Of a DNA stretch of 64,000 nt, positions 32,692 through 44,299 are shown in pieces (positions within the stretch are counted from its first letter, which is position 1; each line of letters starts with the position of its first letter). Origin of the DNA: Gammaproteobacteria bacterium (GTDB taxonomy: Bacteria; Pseudomonadota; Gammaproteobacteria; Pseudomonadales; Azotimanducaceae). Location: NCBI GenBank assembly GCA_009846005.1, contig VXYL01000013.1, positions 93,302-157,301 of the forward strand, read 5' to 3'. The notes beneath the pieces are model-generated. The model saw nothing but the letters and a program-made list of their open reading frames with translations, did no database searches and was not told where the DNA came from. A program made the position numbers and the translations under genes.

Positions 32692-34620
32692 TTGTTGGCA
32701 ATTCGCCCGATGGCGTCTCACGGACCGACCGTCGCCGCTCGTGACCGCGTTTCCGTTCCCCGATTCGGGCACGTTGCGACGACCGCCCTATGCACCGCGA
32801 CCCTCGCCGTCGGCACCGAGGCCCTAGCCGCCGAGCCGACCGTCGAGGCTCTCGAACCGCCGTTCTGGTGGGCCGGGATGAAGGATCCGAACCTGCAGAT
32901 CATGGTGCGCGGCGAATCCGTGTCGGAATTCGACGCAGAACTCGACTGTCCCGGCGTACGGCTTGTCGGGACACATCGCGTCGATAGTCCCAACTACCTG
33001 TTTCTCGACCTCGACCTTGCGCCTGATCTTTCGCCCGGTTCCTGTCTCATCTGGTTCAAGGCCGAAGGCCGCCTTGAATCAATCGGGTACCGGTTCGAAG
33101 AGCGCCGCCCGGAATCGTCCGCACGCAAGGGATTCTCAAGCGCCGACGTCATCTACCTCGTGATGCCCGACCGCTTCGCAAACGGCGACCCGAGTAACGA
33201 CAGTGTCGACGGCATGCGCGAGACGGCGGACCGCATCAACCCGGACGGGCGCCACGGCGGTGACCTGCAGGGCGTGATCGATCATCTGGACTACATCGCC
33301 GACATGGGCTACACCCAGATCTGGCTGAATCCGATCCTAGAGAACAACGAGCCCACGTTCTCCTACCACGGCTATTCCACCACCGACTACTACCGAGTCG
33401 ATCCGCGTTTCGGCGACAACGATCTCTACCGTCGGCTCGCCACCGAAGCCCGGGAACGCGGCATCGGCATCATCATGGACCTGATCCCCAATCACAGCGG
33501 CGTCAGCCACTGGTGGGTGGACGATCCGCCCACCACGGACTGGATCAACCACGGCGAGTTCGTGCCCACCAACCACATCCGCGAGCCGCTGCACGATCCC
33601 CACGCCGCCGAGATCGACCGGGCCACGTTCGTCGACGGCTGGTTCGTGCCGAGCATGCCCGACCTCAACCAGCGCAACCCGTTCCTCGCGAACTACCTGA
33701 TCCAGAACGCCATCTGGTGGATCGAGACCGCGGACCTGTCCGGGATCCGCGTCGACACCTGGTCGTACGCCGACAAGGACTTCCTGTCCGACTGGACCCG
33801 GCGCGTCATGACCGAATACCCCGACTTCAACGTCGTCGGCGAGGAGTGGAACAACAACCCCGGCATCATCGCCTATTGGCAGCGGGGCAAGGCGCGGGAC
33901 GACGGATACGAGTCGCATCTGCCGAGCCTGATGGACTTCCCGCTGCAGATCGCGCTCCGGTCAGGCCTTGCGGACGACGAAACGTGGAATACCGGCATCG
34001 TGGTCTTCTACCGCGCGCTGGTGGCGGACTTCCTCTACGCCGATCCGTCCAACCTGCTGGTGTTCGCCGACAACCACGACATGCATCGAATCTACCGCCA
34101 GTTCGACGGCGACGACGAACTGTTCCGCCTGGCGATGGCGCTGGTGCTGACCACCCGGGGCATTCCCCAGCTTCTCTACGGTACGGAAATACTGATGGAC
34201 CATCCGCCCGATGCCTCCCACGGCGTCATGCGGGTCGACTTCCCCGGCGGCTGGCCCGGCGATACAGTGAACGGGTTCACGGGCGAAGGCCTCGCGGAAA
34301 ACGTCGCGGCAACCCAGGACTTCCTGAGACGGCTGCTCAATTGGCGCAAGACGTCCAACGCGGTGACGGACGGTCGATTGACCCACTACGCGCCCGCAGA
34401 CGGCATCTACGTCTTTTTTCGGCATACCGAGGACTTGAGCGATCGCGTCATGGTCGCGATCAACAAGAACGCCGACGACACCGAGGTGGATCTCGATCGT
34501 TTCGCCGAATCGCTCTACGGCGCAAACCTCGGCTTCGACGTATTGACCGGTCAACTCCACGGATTGGGGCAATCGCTCACGATTCCCGGACGTGCATTCC
34601 TGATCCTGGAACTGCAATGA
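32692..34620 (+). CDS. GH13 alpha-amylase family protein (neopullulanase/cyclomaltodextrinase-like)
   Basis: A 642-residue periplasmic enzyme. I chose the TTG at 32692, behind a good site (AGGAGAGG), which gives a signal peptide ending TEALAAEP; an ATG at 32710 is next. Residues about 45-150 form the N-terminal beta-sandwich typical of neopullulanases (EPPFWWAGMKDPNLQIMV). The GH13 barrel follows, with MDLIPNHSG, nucleophile D355 in GIRVDTW, acid/base E384 in VVGEEW and D463 in ADNHDM. It would cut maltodextrins taken up by the receptor. It is divergent from the pullulanase operon and overlaps the regulator gene. Confidence 0.93.
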   Translation: MLAIRPMASHGPTVAARDRVSVPRFGHVATTALCTATLAVGTEALAAEPTVEALEPPFWWAGMKDPNLQIMVRGESVSEFDAELDCPGVRLVGTHRVDSPNYLFLDLDLAPDLSPGSCLIWFKAEGRLESIGYRFEERRPESSARKGFSSADVIYLVMPDRFANGDPSNDSVDGMRETADRINPDGRHGGDLQGVIDHLDYIADMGYTQIWLNPILENNEPTFSYHGYSTTDYYRVDPRFGDNDLYRRLATEARERGIGIIMDLIPNHSGVSHWWVDDPPTTDWINHGEFVPTNHIREPLHDPHAAEIDRATFVDGWFVPSMPDLNQRNPFLANYLIQNAIWWIETADLSGIRVDTWSYADKDFLSDWTRRVMTEYPDFNVVGEEWNNNPGIIAYWQRGKARDDGYESHLPSLMDFPLQIALRSGLADDETWNTGIVVFYRALVADFLYADPSNLLVFADNHDMHRIYRQFDGDDELFRLAMALVLTTRGIPQLLYGTEILMDHPPDASHGVMRVDFPGGWPGDTVNGFTGEGLAENVAATQDFLRRLLNWRKTSNAVTDGRLTHYAPADGIYVFFRHTEDLSDRVMVAINKNADDTEVDLDRFAESLYGANLGFDVLTGQLHGLGQSLTIPGRAFLILELQ

Positions 34621-35690
34621 ACCGAGTTACGGCAGGCGAGATCGCGGCACTGGCTGGCGTATCTCAATCCACGGTGTCGCGTGCCCTGCGAGGGAGTCCA
34701 CTGGTCAATTCGGATACGCGCGAACGCGTGCTTCGCATAGCCAACGAAAAACACTACAAGGTCAATACCAGCGCCAGCCGGTTGCGGTCCCGGCAGAGCC
34801 GCACGCTGGCCCTCCTCGTACACGACGATTCCGACATGGGATCGGACATCAACCCGTTTTTCCTGTCGATGATCGCGGCGATCACGAAAGCGGCGGCGGA
34901 CAAAAACTACGACATTCTGCTTTCGTTCCAACAGTTCAGCGACGACTGGTTCGCCGACTACGAGGACAGCAACAAGGCCGAAGGCGTCATCATGCTGGGC
35001 TACGGCGGCTATACCGACTACATTCAGAAGATCAGGATGCTCGACTCCGCCCATTGCGTGACCTGGGGTCCGGTAATCGACGGACAACCCGGCCACTTCG
35101 TCGGCTGCGACAACGTCCATGGCGGCTACATCGCCACCCGGCACCTGCTCGATCTCGGCCACCGGAAGATCGCGTTCATCGGCGACGTCTCCGACGACTG
35201 CCCGGAGTTCCAGGCCCGCTATGCGGGGTACCGAAATGCCCACAAGGGGTCGGGGCGGGCCCAGGACCCCATGCTGCAGGTGAGGGCAAACCCTTCGGAA
35301 CGCGGCGGCTACGAAGCCGCGGAGCGGTTGATCGACCGAGGCGCGGGCTTTACCGCCGTGTTCTGCGCTACCGACCTGAACGCGATCGGGGCGGTAAGGG
35401 CTCTTCGGAACCGCGGTATCCACGTTCCCGCCGATGTCTCGGTGGTCGGCTTCGACGACCTTCCGTCGATCGCCTACACGACACCGGCACTCACCACGGT
35501 GCGCCAGGACACGGCAACCGCCGGCCGCGTGCTCGTCCAAACGCTGCTCGATCTAGTGCGAGGAAACGACGTGGTTTCCCGGCTTCTTCCACCCGAGCTG
35601 ATCGTGCGGCAATCGAGCCGGCAGTTGCGTCCCGAAGACGCCTCGACAAGCCGAGCCGGTCCCCGGCCGACCGATGCCTGGACGGCTTGA
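34617..35690 (+). CDS. LacI-family transcriptional regulator
   Basis: A 357-residue regulator. The N-terminal LacI helix-turn-helix is clear (TAGEIAALAGVSQSTVSRALRG, with hinge helix SASRLRSRQSRTLALLV), followed by the periplasmic-binding-protein-like sugar domain (ATRHLLDLGHRKIAFIGD; FCATDLNAIGAVRALRNRGI; DVSVVGFDDLPSIAYTTPALTTVRQ). Its ATG overlaps the amylase TGA. It probably represses both arms of the alpha-glucan locus until a maltodextrin binds; the palindrome at 32458 is the likely operator. The frame is open upstream inside the amylase, but the HTH fixes this start. Confidence 0.93.
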   Translation: MNRVTAGEIAALAGVSQSTVSRALRGSPLVNSDTRERVLRIANEKHYKVNTSASRLRSRQSRTLALLVHDDSDMGSDINPFFLSMIAAITKAAADKNYDILLSFQQFSDDWFADYEDSNKAEGVIMLGYGGYTDYIQKIRMLDSAHCVTWGPVIDGQPGHFVGCDNVHGGYIATRHLLDLGHRKIAFIGDVSDDCPEFQARYAGYRNAHKGSGRAQDPMLQVRANPSERGGYEAAERLIDRGAGFTAVFCATDLNAIGAVRALRNRGIHVPADVSVVGFDDLPSIAYTTPALTTVRQDTATAGRVLVQTLLDLVRGNDVVSRLLPPELIVRQSSRQLRPEDASTSRAGPRPTDAWTA

Positions 35691-35712
35691 CAACGCCCCG
35701 TAGGCAACGGGG

Positions 35713-36171
35713 TCACGTCGGTGCGCGCGTCTCGACGCCCGTGACACGTTCGCGAAGCAATCCGATCTCCCCGCGGATGTCCACGTACCGAGCGTTCATC
35801 TCCTGCAGGAGATCGCGGTGCTGCCGCTCGATGTCGACACGCAGGTCGGCGAACTGTCGCTCGACATCGACGCGCAGATCGGCGAACTGCCGCTCGACGT
35901 CGACACGCAGGTCGGCGATCTGCTGGTAGAGGAATCCGAACCCGGCAAGCATGGCGGCGAGGGAAAACGACCCAAGCCATTTGAACAGCCGGAATTCGTT
36001 CTGCGTGACGACCTCGGACGACGGCTCGGCTGTGTGACCATCGTCTCGCGTCCCGGGTCGAGTCAATTGTGACACGCTTGACTCCAAGGCGGTCAATCGC
36101 TCCACGACTCGTTCGATCGCCGAATCGAATTCCGTTCGGATGATTTCCGCATCAAGACTCGCAGCCGACAT
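35713..36171 (-). CDS. Small coiled-coil membrane protein with 11-residue repeats
   Basis: A 152-residue paralogue of the protein at 17672. Layout: N-terminal helix with VVERLTALESSVSQL, the shared NEFRLFKWLGSF core, a transmembrane helix (LAAMLAGFGFLYQQIA), then three 11-residue repeats of the form ADLRVDVERQF, then LLQEMNARYVDIRGEIGLL. Eleven-residue spacing is characteristic of hendecad coiled coils. The ATG at 36171 has an AGGAAAT site. No catalytic motif is visible. It follows the LacI gene on the opposite strand, just outside the maltodextrin locus. Confidence 0.78.
   Translation of the reverse strand: MSAASLDAEIIRTEFDSAIERVVERLTALESSVSQLTRPGTRDDGHTAEPSSEVVTQNEFRLFKWLGSFSLAAMLAGFGFLYQQIADLRVDVERQFADLRVDVERQFADLRVDIERQHRDLLQEMNARYVDIRGEIGLLRERVTGVETRAPT
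35821..35919 (-). repeat. Three 33-bp tandem repeats inside the coiled-coil gene
   Basis: Units at 35821-35853, 35854-35886 and 35887-35919 differ at only a few positions. Each encodes 11 residues, so copy-number change keeps the reading frame and lengthens the coiled coil in steps. Confidence 0.85.
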
Positions 36172-36305
36172 CAGGGATTTCCTCGTCTACGAGAGCGACT
36201 TTGCGATAGATCTAAGGCGCGGCGCAATTGATAGAGTGGATTTCGGCCCGAATTCCTAGACATTTCGGGAAAGTGATATCGGAATGCTATTGCAAACACG
36301 GGACG

Positions 36306-36362
36306 GGAAAACGCCGCCAGACGACTCGAACGCGCCCGTGATGGCGCGCTCTCGCCGTCTGG
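36306..36362 (-). terminator. Candidate Rho-independent terminator of the carboxylase gene
   Basis: CCAGACG at 36317-36323 pairs with CGTCTGG at 36356-36362, and inside it CGCGCC pairs with GGCGCG around a CGTGAT loop. On the minus strand the stem is followed after a few bases by GTTTTCCC, a weak T-run. It lies about 115 bases past the carboxylase stop. A second hairpin, GCAGCGGCAC with a TTC loop (36396-36421), lies between and has no T-run. Otherwise 36172-36475 holds nothing I can identify. Confidence 0.5.
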
Positions 36363-36475
36363 CCCCAGCCCCCACCGCCCAGACCTCCGCGCCTTGCAGC
36401 GGCACTTCGTGCCGTTGCTGCGGCGCAGACTCCTGGACCGTCCCCTAGGGTTTGACTCGCGCCGAGCGTCGACAC

Positions 36476-39400
36476 CTACCAAGCATCGATGAACGGCACG
36501 CGCGTCTGGACTTCCCGGCTCGGCGGGGCGTTGGCTTTCATCCCCGCCACGATCCAACGCCGGGTGTCCGCCGGGTCGATGACGTCGTCGACCTCGAACA
36601 CGTGGCCGGCGTTCAAGCCCTTGCCCCGGTTGTACGCGCCTTCGACCATGCGCTCGTAGGCGGCCTGCCGTTCGGACAAGTCCTCGATCGCCTCGAGCCG
36701 CGCCCGCTGGCCGAGCTTGACCTGGCCCTCGAGACCCATGCCGCCGAACTCGCTGGTCGGCCAGGCCACGACGAACGCCGGCAGCCGCTGGTTGCCGCCG
36801 CCCATGGCCTGGGCGCCGAGCCCGTAGGCCTTGCGCAGGATGACCATGTAGGACGGCACCTCGATGTTCGCGCCGATCACGAACATCCGCGCGGCGTGCC
36901 TGACGAGCCCGGTCTTTTCCACTTCCGGCCCGACCATGATGCCCGGGCAGTCGCACAGGAGAAGGAGCGGGATCTGGAACGAGTCGCAGGTCTTCATGAA
37001 GCGCGCCGCCTTGTCCGCCGCGTCGCTGTCGATGGCGCCCGAGATCACCGCCGGGTTGTTGGCGATGACGCCCATCGGCCGGCCCTCGATGCGGATCAGC
37101 GCGGTGATCATCGCCGTTCCGAATTCGGGACGCAGGTCAAGCACGGAGTCCTTGTCGGCGAGGATGTCGATCAACTCGCGGATGTCGTAGACCCGAAGTC
37201 GGTTCTCGGGAATGACGTGACGGAGCATGCGCTGGTCGTTCGCTACCCAGTCGTCGATGGGGCCCTGGAAATAGGACAGGTACTTCTTCGTGGCCTGAAC
37301 GGCTTCGGCTTCGTCCTCGACCGCAATGTCCACGACACCGCTTGGTATCTGCACCGACATCGGACCGACTTCCTCCGGGCTGTAGACGCCCAAGCCGCCA
37401 CCCTCGATCATCGCGGGGCCGCCGATGCCGATGCTGGAGTTGGCGGTGGCGATGATGGCGTCGCAGCAGCCCAGCAGAACGGCGTTGCCGGCGAAGCAGA
37501 ACCCTGCGTTGACGCCGACCACGGGCACCCGACCGGAGAGCTTGCTGAGCAGCGTCCACGACGGCGTATTGAGTCCGCCGCCACCCGAGATCTGCGGCGA
37601 ACCACCCCTTCCCGGTCTGGCGTTTCGGCTGCCGCCGCCAGCACGACCGCCACCGCCTTCCGTGAACAGCACCAGCGGCGAGGAGAGTTTCGCTGCCGTC
37701 TGGAACATGCGGTCCATCATCTTATGGTTCATGCCGCCCTGGGAGCCGGCAAGCACCGAGTAGTCGTAGGACATCAGCACGCAGCGCGACCGGCTCTCGT
37801 CGAACACCTCGCCATTGACGTGACCGAGCCCCATGACCAGTCCGTCGGAAGGCGCGTAGTCGAGCAGTTCGTCCACCGTGCCGTGCAGGCCCATGCCGAC
37901 GGCGAGGGAACCGTACTGGACGAAGGTACCCTCGTCGGCCAGGTCGTGGATGTTCTCCCGCGCCGTGCGACCACCCTGGGCATGTCGCCTGGCGACCTGT
38001 TTCCTGCGCGAGGCGTCCGTGGTCAGCGTTCTGCGTCGGATGACTTCGGCGAGGTCGGGCCGGGGCGTATCCAGGTCGAGGTCGAGGTCCGACCGGGCCG
38101 CCTCGCCCTGCACCGTGCCCTCCTCGATGACCAGCAGCACCGTCCCCTCCGGCACGGTGTCGCCTTCGGCAACGTTGAGTTCAAAGACCGTGCCGCTGAC
38201 CGGCGCCTTGACGACGTGTTCCATCTTCATGGCGTTCAAGACGATCAACTCCTGTCCGGTCAGCACGTCATCACCGACGGCCAGCGCGACGGAGACCATT
38301 GTCGAGGGCATGGCGGCGCGAACCGGCACCAATCCGTCCGGGTAGTCCTGCACGGTCTCGGCACGTTCCTCCTCTCTGATGCGTCGTCCCTCGCCGAGTA
38401 CGGCGAGCGGGTCGGCCGCATCGACCCGGGCACCGGCCAAGGCGACCTTCGTTTGGGCGTGTACGCCGACGAGTTCGCGCTCCTGGAGCAGCGCCGGGAG
38501 GTGGTCGTCAACGTAACGCGTGTACATGGTCCCGGCCGCCACATCGGGGTCGTCCATCACGTTCATCAGCACGCCGAGGTTCGTGTCGACCCCGGCGATG
38601 ACGAATTCGGACAACGCCCGGCGCGCGCGGCTGACCGTGTCGGCAAAGCCCGGCCCACCGCTGTGAACAATCAGCTTCGCCAGCAGCGAGTCGTACAATC
38701 CGCTCGTCCGGTAGCCTTCGTAGCCGAAGGTGTCGACGCGAACGCCCGGACCGTCCGGTGGACGGAACGCGGTCAACGTGCCGGTGCGCGGTAGGGCAAC
38801 CCCGTCCTCCCCAAGCTTCTCCATGTTGATCCGCAATTGGATGGCATGGCCGCGGGGCGATGGGGCGTTGCCGTTTCCCAAGCCCAGGTCATGCAAACCG
38901 GCGCCGCGCGCAATCGCAAGCTGAACGCGCACCAGATCCACACCGGTGACCGCCTCCGTGACCGTGTGCTCGACCTGAATCCGGGGGTTGGCCTCGATGA
39001 AATAGAACGGCGATGCATCGCTCAGGTCCGCGCCGTCCACGAGGAACTCGAACGTGCCGATGTTGTCGTAGCCGGCCGCTTGCGCGAGCGTGACGGCCGC
39101 CTCGAGTATCCGTTTCCGCAACGCCGGGTGCAGTTGCGGAGACGGCGCCACTTCCACGACTTTCTGATGTCGCCGCTGAATGCTGCAATCGCGCTCGCCC
39201 AGATGACCCACGTTGCCGTGGCGGTCGCCGAGCACCTGCACCTCGATGTGCAGCGCGCGTTCGATCAGCCGCTCGGCGTAGAGCGCGTCCGAGCCGAATG
39301 CCGCCTGCGCCTCGGCGCCGCCGCGCACGAGCGCCTCGGCGATATCCTCCTTGCGTTCGATGACCCGCATCCCGCGTCCGCCACCGCCGGCTACGGCTTT

Positions 39401-39886
39401 CAGGATCATCGTGCCGTTCGGCTGCAAAGCCTCGTAGAACGCTTCGGCCTGTTCGGCGCCTACGATCACGGCGGATCCCGGCAGCACCGGCAGCCCATGG
39501 GCGGCGGCGAGGTCGCGCGCCCTGACCTTGTCGCCGAACAGGCGCAGCACCTCGGCACTTGGCCCTACGAATGCGATTCCCGCCGCTTCGCAGGCCAGGG
39601 CGAACTCCGCGTTTTCCGCCAGGAAGCCATAGCCGGGATGGATCGCGTCGCAACCCCGGTCCCTGGCGATGTCCACGATCTGCTCGATGTCGAGATACGC
39701 CGCCGCGCCGGTCCCCGCGAGTTCCACCGACTCGTCCACCGTCCGAACATGCAGCGACTCGCGGTCGTCTGCGGGATGGACGCCCACCGTGTCGATAGCC
39801 ATTTCCCGGGCGGTACGGTGGATGCGAACCGCGATCTCGCCGCGGTTGGCGATGAGCAGCTTGCCCATGGGCTGCAGGTCCGGCAT
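36476..39886 (-). CDS. Single-chain acyl-CoA carboxylase (BC-BCCP-CT fusion)
   Basis: A 1136-residue biotin-dependent carboxylase with all three functions in one chain. Biotin carboxylase: MGKLLIANRGEIAVRI, the KAVAGGGGRGM ATP-grasp loop, and EANPRIQVEHTVTE. Biotin carrier: NAMKMEH with biotinyl K554. Carboxyltransferase: MSYDYSVLAGSQGGMNH, VVGVNAGFCFAGNAVLLGCCD, and IPLLLLCDCPGIMVG. It converts an acyl-CoA (acetyl-, propionyl- or longer) to the carboxylated CoA ester; the exact substrate is not fixed by sequence. The ATG at 39886 was chosen because conserved sequence begins just after it. A glycine/arginine-rich insert after LFTEGGGGR is unusual. Confidence 0.93.
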   Translation of the reverse strand: MPDLQPMGKLLIANRGEIAVRIHRTAREMAIDTVGVHPADDRESLHVRTVDESVELAGTGAAAYLDIEQIVDIARDRGCDAIHPGYGFLAENAEFALACEAAGIAFVGPSAEVLRLFGDKVRARDLAAAHGLPVLPGSAVIVGAEQAEAFYEALQPNGTMILKAVAGGGGRGMRVIERKEDIAEALVRGGAEAQAAFGSDALYAERLIERALHIEVQVLGDRHGNVGHLGERDCSIQRRHQKVVEVAPSPQLHPALRKRILEAAVTLAQAAGYDNIGTFEFLVDGADLSDASPFYFIEANPRIQVEHTVTEAVTGVDLVRVQLAIARGAGLHDLGLGNGNAPSPRGHAIQLRINMEKLGEDGVALPRTGTLTAFRPPDGPGVRVDTFGYEGYRTSGLYDSLLAKLIVHSGGPGFADTVSRARRALSEFVIAGVDTNLGVLMNVMDDPDVAAGTMYTRYVDDHLPALLQERELVGVHAQTKVALAGARVDAADPLAVLGEGRRIREEERAETVQDYPDGLVPVRAAMPSTMVSVALAVGDDVLTGQELIVLNAMKMEHVVKAPVSGTVFELNVAEGDTVPEGTVLLVIEEGTVQGEAARSDLDLDLDTPRPDLAEVIRRRTLTTDASRRKQVARRHAQGGRTARENIHDLADEGTFVQYGSLAVGMGLHGTVDELLDYAPSDGLVMGLGHVNGEVFDESRSRCVLMSYDYSVLAGSQGGMNHKMMDRMFQTAAKLSSPLVLFTEGGGGRAGGGSRNARPGRGGSPQISGGGGLNTPSWTLLSKLSGRVPVVGVNAGFCFAGNAVLLGCCDAIIATANSSIGIGGPAMIEGGGLGVYSPEEVGPMSVQIPSGVVDIAVEDEAEAVQATKKYLSYFQGPIDDWVANDQRMLRHVIPENRLRVYDIRELIDILADKDSVLDLRPEFGTAMITALIRIEGRPMGVIANNPAVISGAIDSDAADKAARFMKTCDSFQIPLLLLCDCPGIMVGPEVEKTGLVRHAARMFVIGANIEVPSYMVILRKAYGLGAQAMGGGNQRLPAFVVAWPTSEFGGMGLEGQVKLGQRARLEAIEDLSERQAAYERMVEGAYNRGKGLNAGHVFEVDDVIDPADTRRWIVAGMKANAPPSREVQTRVPFIDAW

Positions 39887-39971
39887 GGCGTACTCCGGAA
39901 ATTGCCGCGAAAAGCAAGAGCGGGAACATACACGCGGCACTCGCCCGGCGGCAATCGCGCCGGGGGTGGGA

Positions 39972-40418
39972 TCAGATGTTCGGGGGTTGACCTCGATGCG
40001 CCGGGTCGGGCGGGCTCATCAGGCCCACGTGGTTGCCGTCCGGGTCGACGACGATGGCGAACCGCGACCCCCAGAAGGTGTAGTACGGCGGCTGCGAACT
40101 GCGGTAGCCCATCGCCGTGACGCGTTTGTAGGTGGCGTCGACTTCGGCGGCGTCGCGGTACCGGAAACTCATGATCGTCCGGTTGCCTTCGCCCTTGAAT
40201 GGGCGCCAGCCGGCGTTGTAGACCTCGGCGAGCGGCTTGCTGTCCAGCGCGAGCTCGAATCCACCCGGCATTTCCATCTCGACATGGTGGCCACCGGTTT
40301 CGGTTCGCCACACCGCTTCATCCGGAACGTCCAAGCCGATCGCCCGGTAGAAGTCGACCGACCGATCCATGTCGTCGACGACCAGGTTCAACTGGTCGAG
40401 GACGGGGGAAATCGTCAT
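39972..40418 (-). CDS. VOC family (glyoxalase-like) protein
   Basis: A 148-residue protein of the vicinal oxygen chelate superfamily: LDQLNLVVDDMDRSVDFYRAIGL at the start, a HHVEMEMPGGFELAL second strand set, and FAIVVDPDGNHVGLMSPPD at the end, which supplies the C-terminal metal-ligand strand. Such proteins are dioxygenases, lyases, isomerases or binding proteins; nothing narrows this one. It is a single-gene unit between the carboxylase and the divergent phosphodiesterase. Confidence 0.85.
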   Translation of the reverse strand: MTISPVLDQLNLVVDDMDRSVDFYRAIGLDVPDEAVWRTETGGHHVEMEMPGGFELALDSKPLAEVYNAGWRPFKGEGNRTIMSFRYRDAAEVDATYKRVTAMGYRSSQPPYYTFWGSRFAIVVDPDGNHVGLMSPPDPAHRGQPPNI

Positions 40419-40500
40419 TGGAACTCACCGCCGAAAAAACGGATTGTGCCATGCAGGCGTGTAGGGGACGGACATGTGCCCTGGCGCTATGATCCGGTGG

Positions 40501-43399
<2,899 letters not shown>

Positions 43400-43413
43400 C
43401 GCCCCGCGATCGA

Positions 43414-44109
43414 CTACCCGAGCCGCAACACGGTTCCCGGGGACAGAAAGCGGTCGGGGATCTTGGTGCCATCCCGCACGAGTCTTCCGACCATCAGGAT
43501 GCCCGGCGGATCCGCCCGCAGGATCGGCTGGTTGCGGTGCAGCAACGACGAATGGAAGAGGGCGAACTGCCCGGGTTCAAAAGTCATCTCCCGCTCCCTC
43601 TCCTGGACAGAGTCCGGGAATCCACCAACGTGACGTTCCAGCCCGGCGCGGTCAAATCCCTCGATCGGCAAATGCGAACCACGGATGTACGCGAATCCCA
43701 TACCGCTGACCGCGAGCAGGACGGTGAAGTGATTGTCGCCATTGTAGATGTCCAGCGGGGCATCCCCGTTTTCGAAGAGGCGGGAGTGCTGCCACGAGGC
43801 TTCCCTTGAATGCACGTCTTTGACGATGAAAGTGGATCGCCACAGCAACAGACCGGCACCGAAGCTGGTCGTGGTCGCAGACTGCAGATTGGCGTCCGAA
43901 AACACCTTCCTAATGACCGTGAAATCCCGGTGTCTGTCGACGAGCTCCGGGTTGACGTGCCGATCATCCTTCTTTGACGCGTTCAAGCGTAGAACGACCT
44001 CGGACAACGCCCCGGCGACCGACCGATCTGCCAGATCGAACGGGCCGGTAATACCGTTCTGCCCTAGCTGGTCCTTTGACATCCCTTCATGCCCGGCGGA
44101 CGGGGTCAT
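43414..44109 (-). CDS. Phytanoyl-CoA dioxygenase-like protein
   Basis: A 231-residue protein that starts KDQLGQNGITGPFDLAD and has a jelly-roll-like middle (WQHSRLFENGDAPLDIYNGDNHFTVLLAVS is split here into WQHSRLF and DNHFTVLLAVSG) and FEPGQFALFHSSLLHRNQP, which supplies a late histidine. This pattern fits Fe(II)/2-oxoglutarate PhyH enzymes, which hydroxylate or halogenate small substrates. The facial H-x-D...H triad cannot be assigned with certainty. The start may be the ATG at 44109 or an internal ATG at KDQLGQNG. It converges on the MDR gene and is divergent from the TonB receptor at 44300. Confidence 0.72.
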   Translation of the reverse strand: MTPSAGHEGMSKDQLGQNGITGPFDLADRSVAGALSEVVLRLNASKKDDRHVNPELVDRHRDFTVIRKVFSDANLQSATTTSFGAGLLLWRSTFIVKDVHSREASWQHSRLFENGDAPLDIYNGDNHFTVLLAVSGMGFAYIRGSHLPIEGFDRAGLERHVGGFPDSVQEREREMTFEPGQFALFHSSLLHRNQPILRADPPGILMVGRLVRDGTKIPDRFLSPGTVLRLG

Positions 44110-44174
44110 GCCCCGATCTTAACCCGCTGGTTTTCAGCGCCGCCACGCACCCGCGTAGACATCAAGTGTGCAGG

Positions 44175-44195
44175 CACTAACTAACTGTTTTAGTG
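44175..44195. promoter_or_regulatory. Short inverted repeat upstream of the second TonB receptor
   Basis: CACTAA at 44175-44180 mirrors TTAGTG at 44190-44195 in an AT-rich patch between the divergent PhyH-like and receptor genes, about 105 bases before the receptor ATG. It could be an operator; it does not match the Fur consensus in any obvious way. The receptor has a strong AAGGGGGGT ribosome site. Confidence 0.3.
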
Positions 44196-44299
44196 AGTAT
44201 TTCTAGTCCTAGCTCCTCAATATGACAGGCACAGGCAAGGGGAGTACGATTGAACTCATCTCTGGGAGCATTAAGGGCAGCCTATAAGGGGGGTGCAAC

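Noticed and set aside
33513..34616. Long N-terminal extension of the LacI-type frame across the amylase
   Set aside because: Shadow sequence; the helix-turn-helix begins right after the ATG at 34617.
36171..36956. Minus-strand frame overlapping the end of the carboxylase
   Set aside because: It is the carboxylase read in another frame, followed by non-coding DNA with hairpins.
40461..40487. Possible fifteenth REP unit before the phosphodiesterase gene
   Set aside because: GTAGGGGACGG is present but the second arm is degenerate and no stem forms, so it was not counted.
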